From NCBI GenBank assembly GCA_024638445.1, contig JAHEKH010000004.1, positions 1-63,067 of the forward strand: a stretch of DNA of 63,067 nucleotides, written 5' to 3'. The notes beneath the pieces are model-generated. The model made no database searches, was not told the DNA's origin, and saw only the letters and a list, made by a program, of their open reading frames with translations. Below are positions 43,047 to 51,910 of this stretch, one piece after another. A program made the position numbers and the translations under genes. This DNA is from Gammaproteobacteria bacterium. Its GTDB lineage: Bacteria > Pseudomonadota > Gammaproteobacteria > Steroidobacterales > JABDKV01. Each line of letters starts with the position of its first letter. Position 1 is the stretch's first letter.

Positions 43047-44468
43047 TTGAATTCAGACGACTCATTCCAGCGCGGCGAAGCGCTGCTGCGTAAAGGCAGG
43101 ACAACCGAAGCTGCCGCCTGTTACCGGCAGGCACTGGCTGATAATGCTGCCGATCATCGCGCGTTACACCGTCTCGGGGCCCTGGCGCTGCAGGGAGGAG
43201 ACCTGCGGGCAGGCGAATCGTTGCTGCGTTCGGCTGTCGACCTGGCGCCAGCGGCACCGGAATACCGGCTCAGCCTCGGCACCCTGCTGCAGCGTAGCGG
43301 CCGGCCACGAAAAGCGCTGGCAGAATTTCGCGCGGCGACCGAGGCCGATCCCGAGTTTTTTCCAGCGCATTTCCGCCTGGCGGTATTCTTTCACCGGGTG
43401 GGTGAAACGGACGAAGCGCTCCGGCATTACCAAACGGCGCATACGCTCAACCCAAAAGACATTTCCCTGCTGATCAATTACGGAGCTCTGCTCAACCTCG
43501 TCGGGCGCAGCGCCGATGCCGTCCCGCTGTACGAGGAAGCCATCGAACTGGACGCTTCGGTACCGGCCGCGCACGGCAACCTGGGTAACGCGCTGGCGTC
43601 GCTGAACCGGCACGAGGAGGCCATCGCGGCTTTCCAGCGCAGCATTACGCTGCAGCCCGATCAGCCGCAGATGTATGCCAACCTGGGAAGCTGCCTGCTT
43701 CTGGACCGCCGGAATACCGAGGCGCGTCACGCTTTCGAGAACTGCCTGCGCCGTGCACCGGGGGATATCACCGCGCTGGCCATGCTCGCGGCCCTGCACA
43801 GCGCAGCGGGCGATGCAGTCGGCGCTGCGCTGCTCGATTACGACCGCCTGCTCGATATCGGCCCGGTACCGCCTCCGGCAGACACATCACTCGACGAATA
43901 CCTGGCGGCGTTAAAACGCTTCGTTCTCGAGCACCCCACGCTGCAGGCCGATCCCGACAGCCATACCACCCGCGACGGCCAGCAGACCGGCGCCCTGCTG
44001 CCCACCCGGAACCCGGCGATGAATCATTTCGTTGCGGTGCTGCGCCAGCGCGTCGGCGATTACATCGCGCGACGCGCCGCGATCGACTGGAAGCCCATAC
44101 CCGGGTTTGGCCCCCTGTGGCCGCCGCCACGGGGATGGCGGCTGGATATGTGGGCCACGGTGCTGCGCAGCGGCGGGCACCAGCTGTCGCACCTGCACCC
44201 GTCGGGCTGGCTCAGCGGCGTTTTCTATGTGGAGTGCCCGATGGATCCGGACGATACGTCGCAGGAAGGCTGGATAGAATTCGGCCAGCCACCACCGGGT
44301 ATCACGCTCGAACGACAGCCCGCCGTGCACCGGCACCAGCCGGTCAACGGCGAACTGGTCCTATTCCCCTCGTATTTCTCCCACCGCACCTTGCCGCTCG
44401 GGCGCGACCGCCCGCGGATCAGTATTGCCTTCGATGTCATTCCGCGACGTGAGCGAAACGCGGGCTGA
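43047..44468 (+). CDS. TPR protein with C-terminal 2OG-Fe(II) oxygenase-like domain
   Basis: Two parts: TPR repeats at about residues 1-260 (HRALHRLGALALQGGDLRA, LLINYGALLNLVGRSADA, PAAHGNLGNALASLNRHEE) and a C-terminal double-stranded beta-helix domain at about 330-470. The latter shows HLHPSGWLSGVFYVECP and VLFPSYFSHRTLPLG, the PF13759-type 2-oxoglutarate/iron oxygenase pattern. It may hydroxylate a protein bound by the TPRs (inference). TTG 43047 has AGGA 8 bases upstream; ATG 42954 would add 31 residues but leaves only 16 bases to the divergent pirin gene and has no clear ribosome site. Confidence 0.87.
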   Translation: MNSDDSFQRGEALLRKGRTTEAAACYRQALADNAADHRALHRLGALALQGGDLRAGESLLRSAVDLAPAAPEYRLSLGTLLQRSGRPRKALAEFRAATEADPEFFPAHFRLAVFFHRVGETDEALRHYQTAHTLNPKDISLLINYGALLNLVGRSADAVPLYEEAIELDASVPAAHGNLGNALASLNRHEEAIAAFQRSITLQPDQPQMYANLGSCLLLDRRNTEARHAFENCLRRAPGDITALAMLAALHSAAGDAVGAALLDYDRLLDIGPVPPPADTSLDEYLAALKRFVLEHPTLQADPDSHTTRDGQQTGALLPTRNPAMNHFVAVLRQRVGDYIARRAAIDWKPIPGFGPLWPPPRGWRLDMWATVLRSGGHQLSHLHPSGWLSGVFYVECPMDPDDTSQEGWIEFGQPPPGITLERQPAVHRHQPVNGELVLFPSYFSHRTLPLGRDRPRISIAFDVIPRRERNAG

Positions 44469-44528
44469 CCACTGACACAGCTGTCATCGCACAGAAGACA
44501 GCCTGGTAGTGGTCGCAGAGGACGAGCT

Positions 44529-44927
44529 CTAGCTACATCCCGCCTGGGCGCCACCCGCTAACGGCTGGACTGCTGCGCAGCCGTTACCGTTTCCCAGCCA
44601 GCGCGCTGCCGTGGGGATATCGTTATAGATACTGACATTCAGTCCGCGATTGCGCGCACAGGTGGCGAAGAATGCGCTGCCGCTGTTGGGATCGAGAGTG
44701 ACCAGGGCCAGCTTGTGCCTCTGCAGGCGTTCGAGTTGGTCGATTTCCAGCGTTACGAGATAAGCGTCGATTTCCGACATGACGTGTTCGTCGCCATCGC
44801 GCAGGTCGACCAGCGCCGGACGGTCCAGCCGGTCGAGTTCCAGGAGCAGGCGGCTCCAGAAAACCATGTCGCAGGCTTCCTTGCCGACCGACACCAGTGA
44901 AAAACCAGGTTCGTGATGTATTCGCAC
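44529..44927 (-). CDS. STAS-like hypothetical protein
   Basis: 132-residue soluble protein. The order of strands and helices (FSLVSVGKEACDMVFWSRLLLELDRL, PALVDLRDGDEHVM, LALVTLDPNSGSAFFATCAR) resembles SpoIIAA/STAS-like domains with a short Cys-containing tail. No conserved phosphorylatable Ser is obvious. The GTG start at 44927 is preceded by AAGGGA at good spacing. It lies upstream of, and opposite in sense to nothing else here; the signalling genes follow on the same strand at higher coordinates, so it may belong to that group. Confidence 0.7.
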   Translation of the reverse strand: MRIHHEPGFSLVSVGKEACDMVFWSRLLLELDRLDRPALVDLRDGDEHVMSEIDAYLVTLEIDQLERLQRHKLALVTLDPNSGSAFFATCARNRGLNVSIYNDIPTAARWLGNGNGCAAVQPLAGGAQAGCS

Positions 44928-45112
44928 TGAAATAATCCCTTGTTGTCGCGCAGGGAGAGGGATGGCCCGGCATCCCTGCCGGAACCCGGAACCCCGCGCC
45001 CAAAATCCTTCTTGGCCGGGCTACATGACGCCACATGAGCCGCGCCAATCCAATTCGTGTGGCTGCCTAGGCAGATTTACCTAGGGCAACACAGCACGAT
45101 AAATCAACTATT

Positions 45113-45739
45113 TCAGGAGCCTAGCCCAATGGACCTGGCGAGCCGGGCGAGGTCCGCAACGGAGCGCGCGGCGGTCTTTTCCATAATCCTGGCCCTGTGG
45201 TGGTCCACGGTGCGATGGCTGATACCCAGTTCGCGGGCAATCTCCTTGCTGGACATGGCTCCGGCGCCGGAAATCACCAGGCGCATGACCTCGAGTTCGC
45301 GCCCGGTCAACCGCTCGAATCGCAGCCTCACCGCTTCCTGCCGGCCGCGTTCATCGCGGACCTGGCTGTCGATCGCAAATGCCTCCCTGACGCGCTCGAG
45401 CAATATCTCGAGCTTGAAGGGTTTCTCGAGAAAATCGACGGCCCCGGCCTTGATCGCCTGGACAGACTGTGGAATGTCGCCCTGCCCGGTAATGAAAATG
45501 ATCGGAATTTCGATTCCTGCCTCGCCAAGTGCCTGCTGGAGTTCGAGTCCGGTCATCCCGGGCATACTCAGGTCAAGCAGCAAACAACCCGGCCGCTCAA
45601 TGTCATAAGCTTCGAGAAATTGTCCGGCAGATTCAAAAGTGGTCACCGAATAACCACGCTTGCCGAGGGCGCTGGACAGGGAACGCCGGACCGCGGGATC
45701 GTCATCGACCAGGAAAATCGTCTGCTCGTGTTCGGTCAC
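45113..45739 (-). CDS. FixJ-type response regulator (REC + LuxR HTH)
   Basis: 208-residue DNA-binding response regulator. Receiver domain 1-125 with acidic pocket VDDDP and phosphoacceptor Asp56 in LLLDLSMPG, conserved Thr in FITGQGD and Lys in FLEKPFK. The C-terminal LuxR-type helix-turn-helix is SSKEIARELGISHRTVDHH. FixJ-like because of the short linker and FLEKPF sequence. Its start overlaps the kinase stop by 4 bases, so they form a pair. Target genes unknown. Confidence 0.93.
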   Translation of the reverse strand: MTEHEQTIFLVDDDPAVRRSLSSALGKRGYSVTTFESAGQFLEAYDIERPGCLLLDLSMPGMTGLELQQALGEAGIEIPIIFITGQGDIPQSVQAIKAGAVDFLEKPFKLEILLERVREAFAIDSQVRDERGRQEAVRLRFERLTGRELEVMRLVISGAGAMSSKEIARELGISHRTVDHHRARIMEKTAARSVADLARLARSIGLGS

Positions 45740-46866
45740 GATGGGTCTCCCGCCGCTGCCGGCAGCGACACCCGGAACCCGCCGGCAGCGCGGGTGCTCA
45801 GGTTGCCGTTATGAGCAGCGATAATCCGCCGGCACACTGCGTAATCGAGACCCGCCCAGCCTGCCGCGCCACCCGCCAGCGGCTGAAAGGTTGGATCGGT
45901 CTGTTCGAAGCGGATGGCCGGGGCGATAACATCGATTGACACCTGGCCCTCATCGTAACGGGTCCGCAGCACAACAAGCCCGTAGCTCTTATCATCGGTT
46001 ACAGCATCCTTCGCGAGGTTAATCAACCCGACCAGCGCATGCAGCATCAGCGTGCGCGCCAGTGCCACGAGCGGCAGCTCGTCACTCAGGTTCATTTCTA
46101 TCCCCGCGCCGACCGACGGAGTATCGGGGGCGGCGTTTTGTGCTGCCTCGATCACCAGGCGATTAACATCGGTGGCCTCCCGTTCAGCGATGCTGTCCCT
46201 GTAGTCCTGGCGAAAACGGCTGATGATGCTGCTTGCCCGGAATGCCTGTTGACTGGCCTCCTCCAGGTCAGCGAGCAAATCCTGGTGATCACCCGGAATG
46301 ATGCCGGCGGTCGATGCGGCTGCATCGCAGTGAAGCGTCACTGCTGTTAGCGGTTGGTTCATTTCGTGCGCGAGGCGATTACCGATCTCCGCCAGCGCCA
46401 GCTGGCGCCAGGCCGGAAACCCGTCACGGGTCGCTCCAGGCACAGCACCATTCGCAGGATTGACGATGACAAGGGTCCACGTGCCATCGTCGCGCTCGAT
46501 GTGCTGCAGCGAAACGCTGGTAACCAGCAGACGACCCGACGAGGTCTTCATGAGATGACTTCGACAGGCGTCAACCTGTTCGCTGACCACTGAGGGAAGC
46601 AACTCATCCAGGGTGCGTTCCAGGAATTCGCTTTCCGCATAGTCGAACGCGGCCAGCGCAGCTTCGTTGTTATAGACCACGTGACCGTCCGGTGCACACA
46701 CGAAAACGGCTGCGCGTGACGCGCCCAGCAATCCTTGCAGGATCCCCGGCCCGGATTGGCCCGTCACAGACCATTCTCCGTGTGGCAATGGGACGAACAG
46801 GAGCTGCCTGGCCCGGTTAATGGGTTGAGGTACGAAGTCAAACTGCAAAGCACGTCGCGAATCCAT
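45736..46866 (-). CDS. PAS-domain sensor histidine kinase (FixL-like)
   Basis: 376-residue kinase without transmembrane segments, so a cytoplasmic sensor. A PAS domain lies at about 40-140 (AVFVCAPDGHVVYNNEAALAAF). The phosphoacceptor His167 is in RLAHEMNQPLTAV. The ATPase N-box is degenerate (LINLAKDAV), with the second Asn replaced by Asp, and the G-rich part reads PLAGGAAGWAGLDYAVC, which keeps the spacing. Haem-binding His of true FixL is not evident. It pairs with the FixJ-type regulator through an ATGA overlap. Confidence 0.88.
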   Translation of the reverse strand: MDSRRALQFDFVPQPINRARQLLFVPLPHGEWSVTGQSGPGILQGLLGASRAAVFVCAPDGHVVYNNEAALAAFDYAESEFLERTLDELLPSVVSEQVDACRSHLMKTSSGRLLVTSVSLQHIERDDGTWTLVIVNPANGAVPGATRDGFPAWRQLALAEIGNRLAHEMNQPLTAVTLHCDAAASTAGIIPGDHQDLLADLEEASQQAFRASSIISRFRQDYRDSIAEREATDVNRLVIEAAQNAAPDTPSVGAGIEMNLSDELPLVALARTLMLHALVGLINLAKDAVTDDKSYGLVVLRTRYDEGQVSIDVIAPAIRFEQTDPTFQPLAGGAAGWAGLDYAVCRRIIAAHNGNLSTRAAGGFRVSLPAAAGDPS

Positions 46867-46925
46867 CGCTGCTGTCGCGGTTCTTATTATGCATGCTGCG
46901 TGGCAAACCCGTCATACCCGGCGGC

Positions 46926-49900
46926 TCAGGCCGACTGACGCCGTTTTTTCCGGGGATCGAGCTGACGCCGCACGACGCTCAGAAGGTCAGAGGGTTTGAA
47001 CGGCTTGGCAAGAAATACCGCGTCGGCCGGGAGATCCTTTCCAACTGACCCGTCGCGATGCCCCGAAATAAATAACAGGCAGGCAGTGGGGCATCGCTGG
47101 AGCACTCGGCGAGCAAGCTGCATGCCGCTCATTCCAGGCAGAACCATGTCAGTCACCAGCAGGTCGACGGGACGGCCATGGGCCGTCAACGCGAGCGCTT
47201 CGCCGGGAGTTGCGGTTGCAGACACCTCGTAACCATGGCTACGCAACGTACTGACGATGGCTGCACGGCTGGCGTCGTCGTCTTCACACAGCAGAACGTG
47301 TTCCGTCCCGTTGAGGTTGGTTGTCGGGGTCGGGACCGGCTCGATATTTACCGGCCGGGCGGCCGGGACACTGAGCTGGACCGGGAGCATCACGGTAAAT
47401 GTAGTGCCGCTCTGCGGCCGGCTTTCTACCTCGATGTGACCACCGGACTGCACGACAATGCCATGGACGGATGCCAGCCCCAGCCCGGTGCCCTTACCTT
47501 TGGTCTTGGTCGTAAAGAACGGATCGAATACCCGCGCAAGCACTTCGGGGTCCATACCCACGCCATTGTCGCGCACCGTAATTTCGACGTACTCGCCGGG
47601 GCCCGGCTGCAACATTTCGTCCGTCACGTTCCTGCACGAGACGCCGAGGACTATTTCGCCGCCGTCGGGCAGGGCGTCGCGGGCGTTCAGCACCAGGTTC
47701 ATAACGACCTGCTCGAGCTGACTCGGGTCCACGCGAACTTGCGGCAGCTGCAGCGGCGGTGTCCAGGTCAGCTCGATACTTTCGGGTAAGAGCTGTTTCA
47801 GCATTGGTAGCAGGTCACCAATAATGCTGCGCATATCGACAAGTCGAGGCATCAGCACCTGGCGGCGGCTGAACGCCAGTAACTGCCGGGTCAATGCCGC
47901 TGCCCGCTCGCTGCACTCGATAATACCCTCGAGGTGCGCGTCCGAATCCGCGTCACCCTCACGCAGCTTGTTCTGCGCCTGCTCGGCATGACCCAGCACT
48001 GCGGTCAGGACATTGTTGAAGTCATGCGCTATCCCACCGGCGAGACGGCCAACCGCTTCGAGGCGCGATGACTCCATCAGGCTGCGCTCCATCAGGGCAC
48101 GCTCGCGTTCTGCCTTTTTGCGGTTTTCGATCTCCGCGCGCAGGGCGCGTGCGTTGCGCTCCAAGGACGCCAGGCGCAGCCGATGAAGGGCAAAAAACAG
48201 CAACAGAAGCAACAACGCAGCGACGATGCGGAACCAGGTCGTCTGGTAAAACTTCGCTGCAACCTCAAACCGGATCGGCTGGTCCAGCTGACGCGATATC
48301 CCGTCACCGTTCACCGCAGCAAGCTGGAAATCGTAGGTACCTGGCGGAACCTTGGTGAAAAATGCCGTTCGCCGGTTACCGGCATCGACCCACTCATCCT
48401 GGTAGCCGGCCAGCCGGTAGCGGAACTGGACTCGCTCGGGTTCACGCAGGGAGATACCGGTGTACTCGACCGTAATGTCCTGGATACCGGAGGGCACGTG
48501 CAGCGGCGAAACCACCTGCAGCGGATGATTGTCGAGTATCACCTGCTCAACATGTACGGTCGGTGGTAACGACTCGGGGCCCAGTTCGCGCGGATCGGCA
48601 ACAACGAGCCCCCGCACCGTGGGAAACCACATTTTCCCCCGGTCATCGACTGCGGCACCGGGCCCGTTTGTTTCCGGGCTACCGAGAAACCGTGGCACCA
48701 TTTCGTCGCGCCCGGCCACCGCGTTATTGGCGATACGGACCGGAATGACCATCACGCCGCGATTCGAATTTATCCAGAGACGGCCGGCATCGTCTTCCAG
48801 AATACCGCCGAGGGAAAGCTCGCTCAGTCCCTCGCTGCGACCGATACGCGCCAGTACCCCGTCGCGGATACGAACCAGGCCCTTGCCATAAGTCGAGAGC
48901 CACAGGGTTCCGGATGCGTCCTGGTACAGGGACCGTAGCTCGCTGTCGAGCCATGGGTTGTCTTCACCGATCAGCTCGAATCCGGTTTCGCCAGCCGTGC
49001 TGAATACCCGACCGACCAGGCCCGTACCGGTAAACCAGATTGACCCATCGATAGCCTGCAGCCTGGGATGAAGCCTGCCTTCGACTCCCGACAACGGTCG
49101 GGGCTCGAAACGGTTACCGTCGAATACCTGCAGCCCGGCATCGCCACCGAACCACAGCCGGCCATCCGCAGCCTCCACCACGCCGCCGGACGCGCCGACC
49201 TCAAAGACGTCTGCGTTGAAACCGTCATCCACCGAGCCTTGCAGCCGATAGGTGCTACCGGCATCAGCGAACCAGGCCGCTCCACCGGCGACGCCCAGCA
49301 GCGTCGCGCTGGCCGGAACCGACAACTGCGATGGCGCATCGAGGCGGGCAAAGGAACCATCCTTTGCATATACGAACCAGCCGTCCTGGCCCTGGAGCCA
49401 GACCCCTCCCTGTTTATCCGCCGCCAGGTGCAGCACGCTGCCGTACTGGAGTCCGCGCGGGTCTTCGAACTGGGAGAACGGCACCCGTGAAATACGGATC
49501 AGGCCAAAAGTATTGGTGCCAACCCACAGCTCACCTGCGCGATCCAGCCGTAGCGCGGTAACTCCGCTGCCCAGGGATTCATCGTCATGCGGCAGGTGTA
49601 TCCGCTCCGGCGCCGCGGTTGGGTTTGCAGTATCGAACCCATACAGGCCCGAAACTGCACCGACAAAGAGGGTTCCATTCGCATCCATGACCGCCGAGTA
49701 AACCGTCTCTCTCAATGCATGCACCGGGTTCACGCGCCTGCCGTCGAAATACCCCAGCCCATGATGCGCTGCCAGCCACAAGCGCCCCGTGTCGTCGAGG
49801 GCCAGTCCACGCGCATCCCGCGCAGCCGGGCCACCGTCGACCAGTTCGAACCCCTCGCCGCTGTTGCGCAGCAGACCACGCTCGGTCGCGGCCCACAGGA

Positions 49901-50450
49901 CTCCGTCAGGCGTCGCCAGCAAATCGCCGACGCGTGCTTCCGGCAACCACTCCGGACTCGTTTCCCGTTCCCATACCGGCTGCCCGTCGCGACTGACCAG
50001 TTTCGAGATACCGCCGCCGGCGGCCCACAACACGCCACCGGTCTGCTCGAAGTCCTGCACATCGCCATCCGGCGTGCCGGTATCGAAATGTGTAAAGCCA
50101 CGCTGATCTGCGCGCACGATGCCGCCATCGACGGTGCCGATCCAGAGTTGTTCCTGGTCGTCCTCAAATAGCGACACGAGCTTGTTGGTGCCCAGCTGCG
50201 GTGTATCGTCGACTTCGTAGTTACTGAAGCGAACGCCGTCAAAACGGGTCAGACCGCCATAGGTCGTCACCCACAGGTAGCCATCCCGGGCCTCGATGAC
50301 ATCAGTAACGGTCTGCTGCAACAGGCCATCACGAACGGTCCATCGCTGGTGATTGATGAATTCCGACGCCGCGGGCACCAGGCCGGCGGAGCTGTCGGCC
50401 GAGGCGATAACCCCGAGCGCCAGGACCAGGAAATGAAGCGATTTATCCAT
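46926..50450 (-). CDS. Two-component propeller hybrid histidine kinase
   Basis: 1174-residue membrane sensor that joins a periplasmic propeller to kinase and receiver. A signal-like N terminus (MDKSLHFLVLALGVIASADS) precedes Reg_prop repeats (DGYLWVTTYGGLTRFDGVRF, QLWIGTVDGG, LWVGTNTFGLIRIS) to about 660. A Y_Y_Y domain follows (FRYRLAGYQDEW), then one TM helix (FRIVAALLLLLLFFALHRL). HisKA is GGIAHDFNNVLTAV, HATPase has NLVLNARDAL and TGLGLASVHG, and the receiver has Asp1101 in LLVTDMVLPGMSG. This class often senses polysaccharide breakdown products (known for Bacteroides). ATG 50450 is chosen over an upstream frame without a signal sequence. Confidence 0.92.
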   Translation of the reverse strand: MDKSLHFLVLALGVIASADSSAGLVPAASEFINHQRWTVRDGLLQQTVTDVIEARDGYLWVTTYGGLTRFDGVRFSNYEVDDTPQLGTNKLVSLFEDDQEQLWIGTVDGGIVRADQRGFTHFDTGTPDGDVQDFEQTGGVLWAAGGGISKLVSRDGQPVWERETSPEWLPEARVGDLLATPDGVLWAATERGLLRNSGEGFELVDGGPAARDARGLALDDTGRLWLAAHHGLGYFDGRRVNPVHALRETVYSAVMDANGTLFVGAVSGLYGFDTANPTAAPERIHLPHDDESLGSGVTALRLDRAGELWVGTNTFGLIRISRVPFSQFEDPRGLQYGSVLHLAADKQGGVWLQGQDGWFVYAKDGSFARLDAPSQLSVPASATLLGVAGGAAWFADAGSTYRLQGSVDDGFNADVFEVGASGGVVEAADGRLWFGGDAGLQVFDGNRFEPRPLSGVEGRLHPRLQAIDGSIWFTGTGLVGRVFSTAGETGFELIGEDNPWLDSELRSLYQDASGTLWLSTYGKGLVRIRDGVLARIGRSEGLSELSLGGILEDDAGRLWINSNRGVMVIPVRIANNAVAGRDEMVPRFLGSPETNGPGAAVDDRGKMWFPTVRGLVVADPRELGPESLPPTVHVEQVILDNHPLQVVSPLHVPSGIQDITVEYTGISLREPERVQFRYRLAGYQDEWVDAGNRRTAFFTKVPPGTYDFQLAAVNGDGISRQLDQPIRFEVAAKFYQTTWFRIVAALLLLLLFFALHRLRLASLERNARALRAEIENRKKAERERALMERSLMESSRLEAVGRLAGGIAHDFNNVLTAVLGHAEQAQNKLREGDADSDAHLEGIIECSERAAALTRQLLAFSRRQVLMPRLVDMRSIIGDLLPMLKQLLPESIELTWTPPLQLPQVRVDPSQLEQVVMNLVLNARDALPDGGEIVLGVSCRNVTDEMLQPGPGEYVEITVRDNGVGMDPEVLARVFDPFFTTKTKGKGTGLGLASVHGIVVQSGGHIEVESRPQSGTTFTVMLPVQLSVPAARPVNIEPVPTPTTNLNGTEHVLLCEDDDASRAAIVSTLRSHGYEVSATATPGEALALTAHGRPVDLLVTDMVLPGMSGMQLARRVLQRCPTACLLFISGHRDGSVGKDLPADAVFLAKPFKPSDLLSVVRRQLDPRKKRRQSA

Positions 50451-50535
50451 GCGCGGCAGTATTTCTCTTTTGCATGCGCAGAATGCCACAGCGATGGCCC
50501 GGGAACACGCCGCTCCACTCAACGCGGCCCGCCAG

Positions 50536-50910
50536 CTAGTCACCCCAGCCACCCAGGTCGAGAAAGGGCCAGGTCGATACGTACAGGATAAACAGGGCGA
50601 AACCGATAAAAACGATGAACCGGACCGGGTACTGCCGGAACGAATCCAGCAGTGTGGCTTTTCCACCCGACTGTTCCACCTGTTGCCGCAATGCTTTGGC
50701 TTCCCTCTCGCGGATCTGCTGGTAATCGGCGATCAACTGCCGGGCCAACTCGAGCTGCGATTCATCGCGCAACCACAGCGCGCCGGCCGAAATACCCCAG
50801 TTGCCCGGTGGGGTGGCATAAAAATCAACGCCGGCATCGGTCAACACCTGCTGCAGGTCTTCGGCCTCATCGTCAGGAACGTTTCTCAGGCTGTAGAGGT
50901 GACGCGCCAA
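50536..50910 (-). CDS. DUF6164-type membrane protein
   Basis: 124-residue protein with a soluble N-terminal part (RHLYSLRNVPDDEAEDLQQVL, DFYATPPGNWGISAGALWL) and one C-terminal TM helix (FIVFIGFALFILYVSTW). This matches my recollection of the uncharacterised DUF6164 family; the N-terminal half resembles a putative signal-transducing small domain. ATG 50910. It sits between the hybrid kinase and a pseudogene and reads toward the kinase gene. Confidence 0.83.
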   Translation of the reverse strand: MARHLYSLRNVPDDEAEDLQQVLTDAGVDFYATPPGNWGISAGALWLRDESQLELARQLIADYQQIREREAKALRQQVEQSGGKATLLDSFRQYPVRFIVFIGFALFILYVSTWPFLDLGGWGD

Positions 50911-51052
50911 GTCAGACTCGCAATGGACTTTGATCCAACTAGTATAAAAGAGTCCCCGGCGAGGCGACCGGGCAAAGACGAACGCGGCGTAGTATGCACA
51001 GACCCGCCGCTATATACTTGATTCAAAAGCCCTTGCCGGAGAATACAGCGCT

Positions 51053-51235
51053 ATGGGGGTGTGGCTGGAATTCAAGCGACGCAATGTCGTTCGGTTCGGG
51101 GCAGCTTAGGTTGTGGTCGCCTCGATCATCGCCCAGGTGGCGGAACTGGCGGTGGACAGCTTCAACGCCCCCGACCGGGTCATCCGGACCGTGCTGCCGG
51201 AGCCGGATCCGCGCTGGGATATGTTTGCTCAATGA
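51053..51235 (+). pseudogene. Remnant of a cyclase/TPR-type membrane anchor gene
   Basis: Translating from ATG 51053 gives MGVWLEFKRRNVVRFGAA, a stop (TAG 51107-51109), then VVVASIIAQVAELAVDSFNA and a premature end at 51235. The two parts read as one typical N-terminal anchor, FKRRN...AAY-VVVAW-IAQVAE...FNAPDWVIR, found on large TolB/TPR or adenylate-cyclase-like proteins. The stop replaces the expected Tyr. The rest of that gene is missing, so this is decayed. Confidence 0.75.
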
Positions 51236-51286
51236 AGTGCGTTTCCAGGCGTTTATCGATACAACGCTACGGGGTTGAACGACACG

Positions 51287-51685
51287 ATGAACAGGTCCTC
51301 GCCCGAATCCATGCGCTGTCCCAAGTGCCGGGCCGACATGGAGCAGATCGAGCACGATGGCATCGAGGTCGATCGCTGCGTCCTGTGCAAGGGCCTGTGG
51401 TTCGATGCCAGCGAAGTCGAGGCGCTGCGCGGCCGCAGGGCCGCCGCGGTGCTGGACACCGGCGATGCCTCGCTGGGGGAACGGACCAATGCCATTGACC
51501 GGTATTGCTGTCCACGCTGCAGCGGTGCAATGGTGAAAATGGTGCACCCGAAACAGAGCCATATCTGGTACGAACGCTGCAGCGCCTGTCATGGCTCGTT
51601 CTTCGATGCCGGCGAGTTTCGCGACCTGTCCCGTTTCACGATCTCGGACCTGTTCAAGTGGCTCCGGGTGCCGGACCGCAGCTAA
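51287..51685 (+). CDS. Double zf-TFIIB-type zinc ribbon protein
   Basis: 132-residue soluble protein with two zinc ribbons: CPKCRADMEQIEHDGIEVDRC-type at about 9-30 (CPKC, CVLC) and CCPRC...CSAC near 78-107. The zf-TFIIB pattern (DRCVLCKGLWFDASEVEAL and ERCSACHGSFFDAGEF) is repeated with the family's WFDAxE motif. Function unknown in bacteria. ATG 51287 chosen; a TTG 12 bases upstream is possible. Confidence 0.88.
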   Translation: MNRSSPESMRCPKCRADMEQIEHDGIEVDRCVLCKGLWFDASEVEALRGRRAAAVLDTGDASLGERTNAIDRYCCPRCSGAMVKMVHPKQSHIWYERCSACHGSFFDAGEFRDLSRFTISDLFKWLRVPDRS

Positions 51686-51712
51686 GGACAAGACTGTAGG
51701 ATCAAGCCTGTC

Positions 51713-51910
51713 GTGAAACCCGGGATTCTGGCCATTATCGGTATCTTCGTGATCTTCGCGGCGCTGGAAGCGCTGCGGACGGGACTGCTGCGCAAGCCCG
51801 GTCAGCGGCGCCGGGACGGCTGGGTGGAAATCGTCAGCTCCCTGTCGCTGGTGCTGTTGACTCAGCCGCTGGTGCACATCCCGCGCTTCGCCAACCGGGC
51901 AAAGCCTTAG
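51713..51910 (+). CDS. Truncated sterol desaturase-like N-terminal fragment
   Basis: 65-residue frame starting GTG 51713: MKPGILAIIGIFVIFAALEA, a basic patch (RKPGQRRRDGWVEIV), then a second hydrophobic segment ending QPLVHIPRFAN. It resembles the first ~60 residues of fatty-acid hydroxylase/sterol desaturase proteins, but no His-box region follows, as the convergent Kef gene begins at its stop. It is probably a broken remnant rather than a working gene. The match is from memory. Confidence 0.5.
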   Translation: MKPGILAIIGIFVIFAALEALRTGLLRKPGQRRRDGWVEIVSSLSLVLLTQPLVHIPRFANRAKP

